Shown here in pieces: positions 38,387 through 47,657 of a DNA stretch of 64,000 nt (position 1 is its first letter; each line of letters opens with the position of its first letter). A program made the position numbers and the translations under genes. The DNA comes from Azospirillum lipoferum 4B (GTDB taxonomy: Bacteria > Pseudomonadota > Alphaproteobacteria > Azospirillales > Azospirillaceae): contig NC_016587.1 of NCBI RefSeq assembly GCF_000283655.1, positions 186,001-250,000 on the forward strand, read 5' to 3'. Below the pieces are notes generated by a model. The model worked only from the letters and a program-made list of their open reading frames with translations. It had not been told where the DNA came from and ran no database searches.

Positions 38387-39208
38387 ATGCCATCGGGCAA
38401 CCCGCCGGCCAAAACCGGTTCCACCGCAGCCACCCGTCCGGCCAAGTCCGGCAAGGCCGCTCCGCTCCAGCTCCGCCTGCCGGCACGGCGCGACGTGCGG
38501 CGCGGCCCGACGGCGGCCGACGCCATCCACCGCGATCTGCGGGCGGAGATCGTGTCGCTGAGGCGCAAGCCGGGCGACCCCATCGTCGAGAAGCAGATCG
38601 CCGAGGCCTATGGCGTCAGCCGCACGCCGGTGCGCGAGGCGGTGCTGAGGTTGGCGGACGAGGGGCTGATCGAGATCTTCCCGCAATCCGGCACCTTCGT
38701 CGCCCGCATCCCGCTGGAGGCGCTGCCGGAAGCCGGCGTGATCCGCAAGGTGCTGGAGCGCGCCACCGTGCGTTTCGCGGCGGAGCGCGCCAGCCGCAGC
38801 CAGATCGCCGCCCTGCGCGCCTGCCTGGAGCAGCAGCGCGAGGTCGATGCGGCCGGCGACGCCAACGGCTTCCATCAGGCCGACGAGACCTTCCATGCCC
38901 TGATCACCGAAATGGCGGGCTATCCCGGATTCTGGACGATCATTCAGCAGGCCAAGGTCCAGCTCGACCGCTGCCGGCGGCTGACCCTGCCGGTTCCCGG
39001 CCGCATGCGCACGGTGATCGCCGAACATGAGGCCATCGTCGAAGCCATCGCCAACCATGACCCGGACCGGGCCGAACAGAGCCTGATCCTGCATCTGGAC
39101 AACCTGCAGATCACGGTGGACGACGTGCGCAATGCCGCACCGCTCTATTTCTCCGGCAGCCTGAGCGACGCAGGACTGACAGGCGCAGCCATGGAAGGAA
39201 CGCCCTGA
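38387..39208 (+). CDS. GntR family regulator, FCD subfamily
   Basis: A 273-residue regulator. After a 50-residue basic, low-complexity N-terminus come the winged helix (DAIHRDLRAEIVSLRRKPGD, IAEAYGVSRTPVREAVLRLA) and an FCD effector domain (FHQADETFHALITEMAGY, and AEHEAIVEAIANHDPDRAEQ), which in this family often binds a metal-coordinated carboxylate. ATG at 38387 has GAGGAGG 10 bp upstream. The stop overlaps the next start as TGATG, so it is coupled to the Gfo/Idh gene. A matching AT-rich site occurs before itself and before dctP, suggesting control of the TRAP operon. Confidence 0.92.
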   Translation: MPSGNPPAKTGSTAATRPAKSGKAAPLQLRLPARRDVRRGPTAADAIHRDLRAEIVSLRRKPGDPIVEKQIAEAYGVSRTPVREAVLRLADEGLIEIFPQSGTFVARIPLEALPEAGVIRKVLERATVRFAAERASRSQIAALRACLEQQREVDAAGDANGFHQADETFHALITEMAGYPGFWTIIQQAKVQLDRCRRLTLPVPGRMRTVIAEHEAIVEAIANHDPDRAEQSLILHLDNLQITVDDVRNAAPLYFSGSLSDAGLTGAAMEGTP

Positions 39209-40293
39209 TGGCCGCCCCGATCGCTCCTTCGGCCGCATCCGGCCGCCGCCGCATCGGCGTGATCGGCCTGGGCATGGCCTCGGCCCCCCATGCGCAGAGC
39301 CTGATCGACCTTCGGGACCGGGTGGAGGTGGCGGGCTGTTTCAGCCCGTCGGCCGAGCGCCGCGCCGCCTTCGCCGCCCGCCACGGACTGCCGGTGGTCG
39401 AGCGGATGGAGTCGCTGCTGGAGGATCCGGCGCTGTCGGCCATCCTGCTGCTGACCCCGCCCGACAGCCATGCCGAACTGGTCGCCCGCTGTGCCGCCGC
39501 CGGAAAGCATGTGCTGCTGGAAAAGCCGCTGGACGCCACGCCGGAGGGCGCGCGCGCCGTGGTTTCGGCGATGGAGGCGGCCGGGCTGACGCTGGGGGTC
39601 GTCCTGCAGCACCGCTTCCGCGCCTCGGTGGAGCGGCTGGCCGGGCTGATGCGCGACGGCACGCTGGGCCGGCCGCTGTCGGCGGCGGTGTCGGTGCGCT
39701 GGTGGCGCGATGCCGCCTATTACGCCCAGCCCGGCCGCGGCATGAGGTCGCGGGACGGCGGCGGGGTGCTGCTGACCCAGGCGATCCACACGCTGGACGC
39801 CTTCGTCGGGCTGCTCGGCCTGCCGGAGCGGGTCGCCGGCTTCGCCGCCACCAGCGTACTGCGCAGCCCGGCCACGGGCATGGGTAAATGCATGGATACG
39901 GAAGATGTGGTCGCCGCCGCACTCGGCTATGGCAACGGCATGCTGGCGACCATCGACGCCACCACCGCCGCCTATCCCGGCTATCCCGAGCGGATCGAGA
40001 TCGCCGGAACCGGCGGGTCCGCCGTGCTGTCCGGCGACCGGCTGGAGGTGCAGCTGGTCGGCGGCGGGCGCATCTCCGCCGGCGAGGACGGCGCCACGCT
40101 GGGCGGCGGCGCCGACCCGATGGCCTTCTCGCACCAGCATCACCGCGCCGTTCTGTCCGATTTCCTCGACGCGCTCGACGAAGGGCGCCGGCCGCGGGTG
40201 GACGGGCGGGAGGCGCTGAAGGTGCACCGCCTGATCGAGGCCATCCTGCAAGCCGCCGCCGGAAACTCAACCGTGGAGGTCGCCGACCGCTGA
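39208..40293 (+). CDS. Gfo/Idh/MocA-type oxidoreductase
   Basis: A 361-residue NAD(P)-dependent dehydrogenase. The Rossmann motif is RIGVIGLGMASAPHAQSLID, the family motif is GKHVLLEKPLDATPEGARAV with the conserved Lys, and the C-terminal domain has DGGGVLLTQAIHTLDAFVGL with the conserved His. Members act on sugars, inositols or sugar acids. The ATG at 39208 shares one base with the gntR stop. Linked to a GntR-FCD regulator and, through the shared operator, to a TRAP transporter, it probably oxidises the imported sugar acid or a derivative. Confidence 0.9.
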   Translation: MAAPIAPSAASGRRRIGVIGLGMASAPHAQSLIDLRDRVEVAGCFSPSAERRAAFAARHGLPVVERMESLLEDPALSAILLLTPPDSHAELVARCAAAGKHVLLEKPLDATPEGARAVVSAMEAAGLTLGVVLQHRFRASVERLAGLMRDGTLGRPLSAAVSVRWWRDAAYYAQPGRGMRSRDGGGVLLTQAIHTLDAFVGLLGLPERVAGFAATSVLRSPATGMGKCMDTEDVVAAALGYGNGMLATIDATTAAYPGYPERIEIAGTGGSAVLSGDRLEVQLVGGGRISAGEDGATLGGGADPMAFSHQHHRAVLSDFLDALDEGRRPRVDGREALKVHRLIEAILQAAAGNSTVEVADR

Positions 40294-40359
40294 TCTTGCA
40301 ACTGCAGACCCATCCGCCGGTCCGCGCGGTGTGCGGCCTTGCGGAATCCACCGCTTTGG

Positions 40360-40536
40360 CGTAAAGCGCCAGCACCAGGCCGGGCCCCTCTGGCAACCTC
40401 ACCGGTTGCGATGTCGGACTGGGAACACCAAGGAGCGGCCCGCGCCCCGTGCCCCCGACCGACGCCGCCCGTCGATGCTTCGGCATGACCCGGCCGGTCC
40501 GAACAGCCCTCGCGCGGTCGCTCCGACCGACTTTTT
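40360..40536 (+). promoter_or_regulatory. Structured leader of the terC gene with intrinsic terminator
   Basis: The 267-bp gap before terC holds several stems: CGCTTT/AAAGCG near 40351-40367, GCAACC/GGTTGC (40393-40409), and a terminator-like stem CGGTCG/CGACCG (40515-40529) followed by ACTTTTT, only 24 bp before the coding start. A terminator just before a start codon suggests attenuation or a riboswitch. It does not show the GGGGAGUAG core of the yybP-ykoY manganese riboswitch that often precedes such genes. The stem with GGCAACC vaguely recalls the SAM-riboswitch core, but too little matches to name it. Confidence 0.4.
40515..40536 (+). terminator. Terminator-like hairpin just upstream of terC
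   Basis: A perfect 6-bp GC stem (CGGTCG and CGACCG) with a 3-nt loop CTC is followed by ACTTTTT. It lies between the preceding Gfo/Idh gene and terC, so it could end the upstream transcript, attenuate terC, or both. Confidence 0.65.
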
Positions 40537-40560
40537 CGTGATGCGAGGACATCCGCTCAA

Positions 40561-41202
40561 ATGATGGAGCTATTCACAACTGAGGCGCTTCTCGCGCTGC
40601 TTCAGGTCATCATGATCGACCTGGTGCTGGCCGGCGACAACGCCATCGTCATCGGCCTGGCTGCCGCCGGACTGCCGCGGGAACAGCGCGGCAAGGCCAT
40701 CCTGATCGGCATCCTGGCCGCCACCGTGCTGCGCATCGCCTTCGCGGCGGTCACCACCCAGCTTCTCCAGATCATCGGGCTTCTGCTGGCCGGCGGCGTG
40801 CTGCTGCTGTGGGTCTGCTGGAAGATGTGGCGCGAGCTGCGCCAGTCCCATGAGGAGGACGAGGCGGTCGAGGTGCTGGAGGACGACGGCGGAGCCGAGG
40901 CGGCCGGCCCGCGCAAGACCCTGGGACAGGCGGTCTGGCAGATCGTCATCGCCGACGTGTCGATGTCGCTGGACAATGTCCTGGCCGTGGCCGGCGCCGC
41001 GCGCGAGCATCTGGGGGTGCTGGTCATCGGCCTGACCCTGTCGATCGCCCTGATGGGCCTTGCCGCCAGCGTCATCGCCCGCATTCTGCAGAAGCACCGC
41101 TGGCTGGCCTATGTCGGCCTCGCCGTCATCCTGTATGTCGCCCTGCACATGATCTACCGCGGCGCCCTGGAAGTGTGGCCGCTGGTGAACGGTCACGGTT
41201 GA
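40561..41202 (+). CDS. TerC/YjbE family metal exporter
   Basis: A 213-residue inner-membrane protein with about six to seven helices and the two TerC signatures VIMIDLVLAGDNAIVIGLAA and IVIADVSMSLDNVLAVAGAA, whose Asp and Asn residues line the metal path. A charged loop (SHEEDEAVEVLEDDGG) lies between helices. YjbE-type members are thought to export manganese, sometimes loading secreted enzymes. The ATG at 40561 is followed by a second in-frame ATG at 40564. The structured leader with terminator suggests RNA-level control. Function in tellurite resistance is not implied. Confidence 0.9.
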   Translation: MMELFTTEALLALLQVIMIDLVLAGDNAIVIGLAAAGLPREQRGKAILIGILAATVLRIAFAAVTTQLLQIIGLLLAGGVLLLWVCWKMWRELRQSHEEDEAVEVLEDDGGAEAAGPRKTLGQAVWQIVIADVSMSLDNVLAVAGAAREHLGVLVIGLTLSIALMGLAASVIARILQKHRWLAYVGLAVILYVALHMIYRGALEVWPLVNGHG

Positions 41203-41748
41203 CCGGCCAGAGAGTATCGGCCTCGATATGACCGGCCGCCGCATTTGAGCGAATGGGGGGAAGGGCTGCGGCGAGAGCTGGGGCCGAATGTCGCACCCAA
41301 CCCCCTGCGGCGATGCGTGTACTGGCTGAAACCCGCGTCTGCAGCCACTTTGTCTCTCTCCCCGCAAATCCGAATCAGTTTAAAGTCCAAACGGTAGTTG
41401 CCGCCTTGAACTTTCAGGCTTGCACGCAGATTGATATACTAATATCCTAAGTGACGTGAACAGGGCGCCGCCGGGGGGCGGCACCGTTGCCAAGCGGAGC
41501 GGAACGGGGATGGGGGCAAGGGCAGGGCCTGTGTCGGCCATGCGCAATTTCCGGCCGCGCGTGGCGCGGTCGCAGCGCTGCGAAAAACGGTGGCCGCAAC
41601 GGGTCCTCACCCACGCTCCGCCTGCAACCGGTCCACGGTTCACCCAGTCACACACGGGCGGCCCACCGGCCACCAGGCAATCCGGAAACACCAGAACAAG
41701 AGAGGCCGGCCCGCTCAGGCTCCGGCCCCGCTCTCAGGAGGAGAACCT
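41203..41748. other. Regulatory gap upstream of the TRAP operon
   Basis: A 546-bp gap with no convincing gene. It contains an AT-rich patch at 41385-41450 including the operator-like site at 41433-41446, about 300 bp before dctP. The 300-bp untranslated stretch after it has no recognisable structure. GC-driven open frames here are shadows. Confidence 0.6.
41433..41446. promoter_or_regulatory. Operator-like palindrome upstream of dctP
   Basis: GATATACTAATATC is a clean inverted repeat, GATAT-N4-ATATC. Ten bases of it are the reverse complement of ATATTAGTAT in front of the gntR gene (38342-38351). It is the probable binding site of the GntR-FCD regulator at the TRAP promoter. Confidence 0.65.
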
Positions 41749-42753
41749 ATGAAGTTTGCACTGACTTCGGTCCGCACCGCGCTGCTGGCCGCCTGTGCCG
41801 TCTGCAGCATGATGGCTGCGCCGATGCTGTCGGCTCCGGCCGCCGCGCGCGACTTCCGGTCCGCCGACATCCACCCGACCGACTACCCGACCGTCGAGGC
41901 GGCGCGCTATGTCGGCAAGCTGCTGGCGGAACGCACCAACGGCCGTCTCGGCATCAAGGTGTTCCCGAACGGCGCCCTCGGCAACGAAAAGGACACCATC
42001 GAGCAGCTGAAGATCGGCGCGCTCGAGATGATGCGCATCAACGTGGCGCCGCTGAACAACGTGGTGCCGGAGACGATGGTCACCGCGCTGCCCTTCATCT
42101 TCCGTGACACCGGCCATATGCGCCGCGTTCTGGACGGCCCGGTCGGCGACGAAATCCTGGCGGCGATGGAAAGCCAGGGCATGGTCGGCCTCGCCTTCTA
42201 CGACAGCGGCTCGCGCAACATGTATTCGGCCGCCAAGCCCTACAAGACTCTGGCCGACATGAAGGGCGCCAAGATCCGCGTCCAGCAGTCCGACCTGTTC
42301 GTCGCCATGATCCAGGCGCTGGGCGCCAACGCCACGCCGATGCCCTTCGGCGAGGTCTACACCGCGCTGAAGACCGGCATCGTGGACGCGGCGGAGAACA
42401 ACTACCCGTCGTATGAGTCCTCGCGCCACTTCGAGGCAGCCAAGTACTACACGCTGACCGAACATGCGATGGCGCCGGAAGTGCTGGTCTTCTCCAAGGT
42501 CGCCTGGGACCGCCTGTCGAAGGACGACCAGGCCCTGGTCCGCAAGGCCGCCAAGGAGTCTGTGCCCTACATGCGCAAGCTGTGGGAAGAGCGCGAGCAG
42601 AAGTCGAAGGACGTCGTCGTGAAGGCCGGCGCCCAAATCGTCGAAGTCACCAACAAGCAGGAATTCATCGATGCGATGAAGCCTGTCTACGACAAGTTCG
42701 CCAACACGCCGAAGCTCCAGAGCCTCGTGCAGCGCGTCCAGGAAACCAAGTAA
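41749..42753 (+). CDS. dctP: TRAP transporter substrate-binding protein DctP
   Basis: A 334-residue periplasmic binding protein. The signal peptide runs to about residue 33 (TALLAACAVCSMMAAPMLSA then PAAARDF). The DctP family motifs follow: GRLGIKVFPNGALGNEKDTI, GLAFYDSGSRNMYSAAKPYK, MKGAKIRVQQSDLFVAMIQA with the conserved Arg that binds the substrate carboxylate, and MPFGEVYTALKTGIVDAAEN. ATG at 41749 has AGGAGGAGAA upstream. Substrate is probably a sugar acid or similar carboxylate, judging from the regulon partners (GntR-FCD, Gfo/Idh) and the glycerate pathway genes. Confidence 0.95.
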   Translation: MKFALTSVRTALLAACAVCSMMAAPMLSAPAAARDFRSADIHPTDYPTVEAARYVGKLLAERTNGRLGIKVFPNGALGNEKDTIEQLKIGALEMMRINVAPLNNVVPETMVTALPFIFRDTGHMRRVLDGPVGDEILAAMESQGMVGLAFYDSGSRNMYSAAKPYKTLADMKGAKIRVQQSDLFVAMIQALGANATPMPFGEVYTALKTGIVDAAENNYPSYESSRHFEAAKYYTLTEHAMAPEVLVFSKVAWDRLSKDDQALVRKAAKESVPYMRKLWEEREQKSKDVVVKAGAQIVEVTNKQEFIDAMKPVYDKFANTPKLQSLVQRVQETK

Positions 42754-42817
42754 GCAAGGGGTGAGGCGCGGCGCCGTCCCCGGCGGGACGGTGCCGCCAC
42801 CCAAGGGGAGCCGCAGC

Positions 42818-43357
42818 ATGGATATCGAGCTGCAAGCAATGGATGTCAGCCCGCCGCATTCCGCCGGCTGGCTGACCCGGATGAACGCGGCGCTGGCCAG
42901 GACCGGCATGTATGTCGCCATCATCGGTCTGATGGCAATCGTCGCGGTCGTCTTTTATCAGGTGTTCGGCCGCTACGTGCTGAACAACTCGCCGACCTGG
43001 GCGGAAAGCCTGGCCATCGTGCTGGTGCTGTACGTCACCCTGATCGGTGCCGCCGTCGGCGTCCGCGACGCCGGCCACATCGGGCTCGAATCCCTGCTGG
43101 TGATGCTGTCTGACAGTGCGCGGCGCAAGATGGACATCTTCATCTACGCGCTGGTCGGAATCTTCGGCGGCTGCATGGCCTACAACGGCTGGGTTCTCGG
43201 CAGTTCGGTCATGTCCTACACGATCCCCAACCTTCACATCTCCGAAGCCGTGCGTTACGTGCCGCTGGTCCTGTCGGGTGTGCTGATCGTCCTGTTCTCC
43301 ATCGAGCATATCGTCGCCATCCTGCGCGGCGAGGAGGTAAAGCCGTCATGGAACTGA
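42818..43357 (+). CDS. dctQ: TRAP transporter small permease DctQ
   Basis: A 179-residue membrane protein with four helices (YVAIIGLMAIVAVVFYQVFG, ESLAIVLVLYVTLIGAAVGV, IYALVGIFGGCMAYNGWVLG, YVPLVLSGVLIVLFSIEHIV). The conserved Q-x-x-x-R-Y motif is read in FYQVFGRYVLNNSPTWAESL. ATG at 42818 has AAGGGGAG upstream. It overlaps dctM by 10 bp, so the two membrane subunits are translationally coupled. Confidence 0.94.
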   Translation: MDIELQAMDVSPPHSAGWLTRMNAALARTGMYVAIIGLMAIVAVVFYQVFGRYVLNNSPTWAESLAIVLVLYVTLIGAAVGVRDAGHIGLESLLVMLSDSARRKMDIFIYALVGIFGGCMAYNGWVLGSSVMSYTIPNLHISEAVRYVPLVLSGVLIVLFSIEHIVAILRGEEVKPSWN

Positions 43358-44631
43358 TGATCCTCAGCATCACCTTCTTCGGCTTCCTCATCCTCGGCAT
43401 TCCGGTCGCCTTCGCCATCGGCCTGTCGGCGCTCTGCACCATCCTCTATGAAGGCCTGCCCGTCGCGGTGGTCTTCCAGCAGATGATGTCGGGCATGAAC
43501 GTCTTCTCGTTCCTGGCCATTCCCTTCTTCGTCTTCTCGGGCGAGCTGATGCTGCACGGCGGCGTCGCCGACAAGATCGTCGCCGCGGCGAAGAGCATGG
43601 TCGGCCACATCCGCGGCGGTCTCGGCATGTCCAACGTGGTGGCCTGCACCCTGTTCGGCGGTGTCGCCGGCTCCCCCGTCGCCGACGTGTCGGCCATGGG
43701 CGCCGTGATGATCCCGATGATGAAGCGGGAGGGCTACCACGCCGACTACGCGGTCAACGTCACCACCCACGCCGCGCTGGTCGGCGCGCTGATGCCGACC
43801 AGCCACAACATGATCATCTATGCGCTGGCCGCCGGCGGAAAGGCGTCCATCGGCGCGCTGATCGCCGCAGGCCTGATGCCGGCGCTGCTGCTGATGGTCT
43901 GCAACCTGGGCGCCGCCTATTACGTCGCGGTGAAGCGCGGCTATCCCAAGGGGTCCTTCCCCGGCTGGGACATCCTGCTGCACAGCTTCGCCGCCGCCCT
44001 GCCGGGCATGCTGATCGTCGTCATCATCCTGGCCGGCATCACCAGCGGCGTGTTCACCGCGACCGAATCGGCCTCCGTGGCCGTGATCTACGCGCTGCTG
44101 CTGACCACGCTGGTCTACCGCACGCTGACCCTGGAGAAGTTCCTGGCCGCCGCCGCCAAGACGGTGAAGACCACCGGCGTGGTGCTGCTGCTGATCGGCG
44201 TGTCGACGATGTTCCAGTACCTCATGGGGCTCTACGAGGTGGCGGACATGACCGGCGAGCTGCTGGCTGGCATTTCGTCCAACCCCATCGTCATCTTCCT
44301 GCTGATCAACATCATCCTGTTCCTGCTGGGCACCTTCATGGACATGGCCAGCACGATCCTGATCTGCACGCCGATCTTCCTGCCGATCGCCATGACCTAT
44401 GGCATGGACCCGGTGCAGTTCGGCATCGTGATGCTGATCAACTGCGCGCTTGGCCTGAACACCCCGCCGGTCGGCACCACCCAGTTCATCGGCTGCGCCA
44501 TCGGCGGCGTTTCGGTGGGCGAGGTGATGCGCTCCATCACGCCCTTCTACGGGGCGCTGTTCGTGGCGTTGCTGCTGGTCACCTATGTTCCGGCCTTCTC
44601 GCTGTGGCTGCCGCGTCTGCTGATGAACTGA
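43348..44631 (+). CDS. dctM: TRAP transporter large permease DctM
   Basis: A 427-residue, roughly 12-helix permease that uses the sodium gradient to move the substrate delivered by DctP. Typical DctM blocks are FFGFLILGIPVAFAIGLSAL, FLAIPFFVFSGELMLHGGVA, FGGVAGSPVADVSAMGAVMI, GALMPTSHNMIIYALAAGGK and INCALGLNTPPVGTTQFIGC. Its ATG lies inside the end of dctQ. A strong terminator follows about 60 bp after the stop, closing the operon. Confidence 0.95.
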   Translation: MELMILSITFFGFLILGIPVAFAIGLSALCTILYEGLPVAVVFQQMMSGMNVFSFLAIPFFVFSGELMLHGGVADKIVAAAKSMVGHIRGGLGMSNVVACTLFGGVAGSPVADVSAMGAVMIPMMKREGYHADYAVNVTTHAALVGALMPTSHNMIIYALAAGGKASIGALIAAGLMPALLLMVCNLGAAYYVAVKRGYPKGSFPGWDILLHSFAAALPGMLIVVIILAGITSGVFTATESASVAVIYALLLTTLVYRTLTLEKFLAAAAKTVKTTGVVLLLIGVSTMFQYLMGLYEVADMTGELLAGISSNPIVIFLLINIILFLLGTFMDMASTILICTPIFLPIAMTYGMDPVQFGIVMLINCALGLNTPPVGTTQFIGCAIGGVSVGEVMRSITPFYGALFVALLLVTYVPAFSLWLPRLLMN

Positions 44632-44692
44632 ACCGGGGCGGGCCAAAGCGCTCCTGAACAAACACTCTCCTGAACGATTTCTCTCCTGGACT

Positions 44693-44727
44693 GGGCCGTC
44701 GGCTTCTCGCCGATGGCCCATTTTTTT
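44693..44727 (+). terminator. Rho-independent terminator of the TRAP operon
   Basis: An 11-bp stem (GGGCCGTCGGC with GCCGATGGCCC, one G/T pair) and a 5-nt loop are followed by A and seven T residues. It is the clearest terminator in the window. Confidence 0.95.
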
Positions 44728-44805
44728 AGCGCCGGCGTCGGGCCATGGGTTTCTGGCTGAAGCGGCGGCGGGTGCCGTCCCTGCACGGGGGTGGCGCCCG
44801 TCCCT

Positions 44806-45474
<669 letters not shown>

Positions 45475-46788
45475 TTACCCCCGCGCGATCAGGTGGACGA
45501 AGGACCCCAGCGCCAGTCCGCGCCGGCTGCCGAGCGCGCCCAGGTCGCTGCCGTCCGCTGCCGTGGCATGCAGCAGCGGCGCGTCGTTGCCGCGGGCAAG
45601 GGTCGAGGCATAGTGGAACTCGTGCCCCATCAGCGGCGATCCCGCCGGTCCCAGCGGCCCGTCGGCCAGCAGAGCCGCCCGGCGATAGCCCAGATGCAGC
45701 CGACGCTTGGCGAAGGAGGTGCGCACCCCCAGCAGCCCGGTCATCGGGTGGGAGACGCCGTCGGCATCCTCCAGCGTCTCCCCCATCACCATGTAGCCGC
45801 CGCACTCGCCATAGACCGGCACCCGCTCCGCCGCCGCGCGCAGCCCGTCGCGGAAGGCGTGATTGGCGGCGAGGCGGCCGGCATGCAGCTCCGGATAGCC
45901 GCCGGGCAGATAGACGGCATCGGCATCCGGCGAGGGCGCTTCGTCCGCCAGGGGGGAGAAGAAACACAACTCCGCCCCGGCGGCCTGCCAGCCGGCGGTC
46001 AGGTGCGGATAGACGAAGGTGAATGCGGCATCCCGCGCGATGGCGATGCGCTGGCCCAGCGGCGGCAGGGCGGGGGCATCGCTGCCGGGACCGGCCTTCG
46101 ACGGTTTCGCCAGCGCGACGACGCGGTCGAGATCGACATGCTCGGCGACGAAGCGGCCGAGCGCGGCCAGCCGGTCGGCCAGCCCCTCCGTCTCGTCGGC
46201 CTGGACGAGGCCGAGGTGGCGTTCGGGCAGGCTGAGATCCGACGCGCGGGGCAGGGCGCCCAGCAGCGGAATGCCCAGCGCCTCGATGGCGTTGCCGGCC
46301 AGCGCGGTGTGGCGCGGGCTGCCGACATTGTTCAGCACGACGCCGCCGATGGTCACGTCGTCGCGGTAGGTGGCGAAGCCCTTCACCAATGCTGCGGCCG
46401 ACTGCGACTGGCCCTTGGCGTTCACCACCAGCAACACCGGCCAGCCGGTGCGCGCCGCGATCTCCGCCGTCGAGCCGGTGCCGGTGGCGCCGACGCCGGC
46501 AACCCCGTCGAACAGGCCCATCAGCGCTTCGCAGACCAGCAGGTCGGCGCCCTCGGCGGCGCGGGCGGCCAGCCCGTCCAGCAGGTCCGGCCCCATCGCC
46601 CATGTGTCGAGGTTCACGCTCGGCCGGCCGGTGGCGGCGCGGTGGAAGGCCGGGTCGATGTAGTCCGGCCCCGACTTCACCGCCCCCACCGCCACGCCGC
46701 GGGCGCGGAGCGCCGCCAGCAGCCCCAGCGTCAGGGTGGTCTTGCCGGTGCCCGAGGCCGGGGCGGCGATGATGAGGCCCTTAGCCAT
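45475..46788 (-). CDS. cobB: Hydrogenobyrinic (cobyrinic) acid a,c-diamide synthase
   Basis: A 437-residue ATP- and glutamine-dependent amidase. The N-terminal dethiobiotin-synthetase-like domain has GLIIAAPASGTGKTTLTLGL, and the C-terminal glutamine amidotransferase domain has VPVYGECGGYMVMGE with the catalytic Cys. MAKGL at 46788 is chosen as start, overlapping the end of cobA by 8 bp; ATG at 46803 is possible. It amidates the a and c side chains before cobalt insertion in the aerobic pathway. It is sandwiched between cobA and bluB on the same strand. Confidence 0.95.
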   Translation of the reverse strand: MAKGLIIAAPASGTGKTTLTLGLLAALRARGVAVGAVKSGPDYIDPAFHRAATGRPSVNLDTWAMGPDLLDGLAARAAEGADLLVCEALMGLFDGVAGVGATGTGSTAEIAARTGWPVLLVVNAKGQSQSAAALVKGFATYRDDVTIGGVVLNNVGSPRHTALAGNAIEALGIPLLGALPRASDLSLPERHLGLVQADETEGLADRLAALGRFVAEHVDLDRVVALAKPSKAGPGSDAPALPPLGQRIAIARDAAFTFVYPHLTAGWQAAGAELCFFSPLADEAPSPDADAVYLPGGYPELHAGRLAANHAFRDGLRAAAERVPVYGECGGYMVMGETLEDADGVSHPMTGLLGVRTSFAKRRLHLGYRRAALLADGPLGPAGSPLMGHEFHYASTLARGNDAPLLHATAADGSDLGALGSRRGLALGSFVHLIARG

Positions 46789-47596
46789 TGTTCTCTCTGG
46801 CATTTTGCAGCGCCATCTGGCCCGGCAGCCAGTCCAGCGCCGGGCGCAGCCGCACCATCTCGCCGATCACGATGATGGCGGGCGGCTCCAGCCCGCTCGC
46901 CGCCAGATCGGCGACGCAGGTGCCGAGGCTGGTGACGAGGCTCTTCTGGTTGGCGGTCGTCGCCTCCGTCACCACGCCGACGGGGGTGTCGGCGGACAGG
47001 CCGCCGGCCATCAGCTCCGCCGCGATGGTCGGCAGCGCCTTCCAGCCCATATAGAGGATCAGCGGTGCCTTGGTGGCGGCCAGCGCCCGCCAGTCCGGCC
47101 CGCCGCCCAGCGAGTGGCCGGTCGCCAGGATCACCGCCTGGTTGGTGTCGCGGTGGGTCGCCGGAATGCCGGCATAGGCCGGGCCGGCGATGCCGGAGGT
47201 GATGCCGGGGACGATGCGGAAGGGGATGCCGTGGGCGGCCAGCGCCTGCGCCTCCTCCCCGCCGCGGCCGAAGACGAAGGGGTCGCCGCCCTTCAGGCGT
47301 AGGACGCGGTGGCCCTCCTTCGCCAGTTCGATCAGGCGGTTGGTGATGTCGTCCTGATGGGCGGAGGGACGGCCGCCGCGCTTTCCGGCGAACTCCAGCC
47401 TTGCCGACGGGCTGGCGAGCGCCATGATCCGTTCGGCGACCAGCGCGTCATGGACGATGACGTCGGCTTGCCTTAGACCTTGCAGCGCCAGCAGGGTCAG
47501 CAGGCCGGGATCGCCGGGGCCGGAGCCGGCCAGCCAGACGCTGCCGGGGGCGAAGGGGACCAGGACGCTTTCGGGAATGGACGACTCAAACGACAT
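46781..47596 (-). CDS. cobA: Uroporphyrinogen-III C-methyltransferase (SUMT)
   Basis: A 271-residue SAM-dependent methyltransferase that makes precorrin-2, the entry step for cobalamin and siroheme. Motifs VWLAGSGPGDPGLLTLLALQ, VLRLKGGDPFVFGRGGEEAQ and APLILYMGWKALPTIAAELM are intact. It is a stand-alone CobA form without CysG-type oxidase/ferrochelatase domains. ATG at 47596 is the last in-frame start before the codon pattern fades. cbiD is divergent; the distance to its preferred start at 47658 is 61 bp. Confidence 0.95.
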   Translation of the reverse strand: MSFESSIPESVLVPFAPGSVWLAGSGPGDPGLLTLLALQGLRQADVIVHDALVAERIMALASPSARLEFAGKRGGRPSAHQDDITNRLIELAKEGHRVLRLKGGDPFVFGRGGEEAQALAAHGIPFRIVPGITSGIAGPAYAGIPATHRDTNQAVILATGHSLGGGPDWRALAATKAPLILYMGWKALPTIAAELMAGGLSADTPVGVVTEATTANQKSLVTSLGTCVADLAASGLEPPAIIVIGEMVRLRPALDWLPGQMALQNARENNG

Positions 47597-47657
47597 GAAC
47601 GCGGACTCGGAGCTGGAAGGCGGGACGGCGGACGGCGGGGCCGGAGAGGGTGCCGGC

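Noticed and set aside
40376..40430. SAM-riboswitch-like core (GGCAACC followed by a stem) in the terC leader
   Set aside because: Only a short stretch resembles the SAM clan, the pairing partner GGUGCUAA is not matched, and the gene has no link to methionine.
40294..40560. yybP-ykoY manganese riboswitch before terC
   Set aside because: The conserved GGGGAGUAG core and its partner loop are not present. Only a generic structured leader with a terminator can be supported.
41456..41748. Small open frames in the gap upstream of dctP
   Set aside because: They have no ribosome sites and show no family or codon signal; dctP itself has AGGAGGAG directly before its ATG and a proper signal peptide.
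47594..47597. Start codons of cobA and cbiD sharing the palindrome CATG (ATG at 47596 minus, ATG at 47595 plus)
   Set aside because: cbiD has a better start at 47658 with a strong ribosome site directly before the conserved N-terminus, so the apparent head-to-head overlap is probably accidental.
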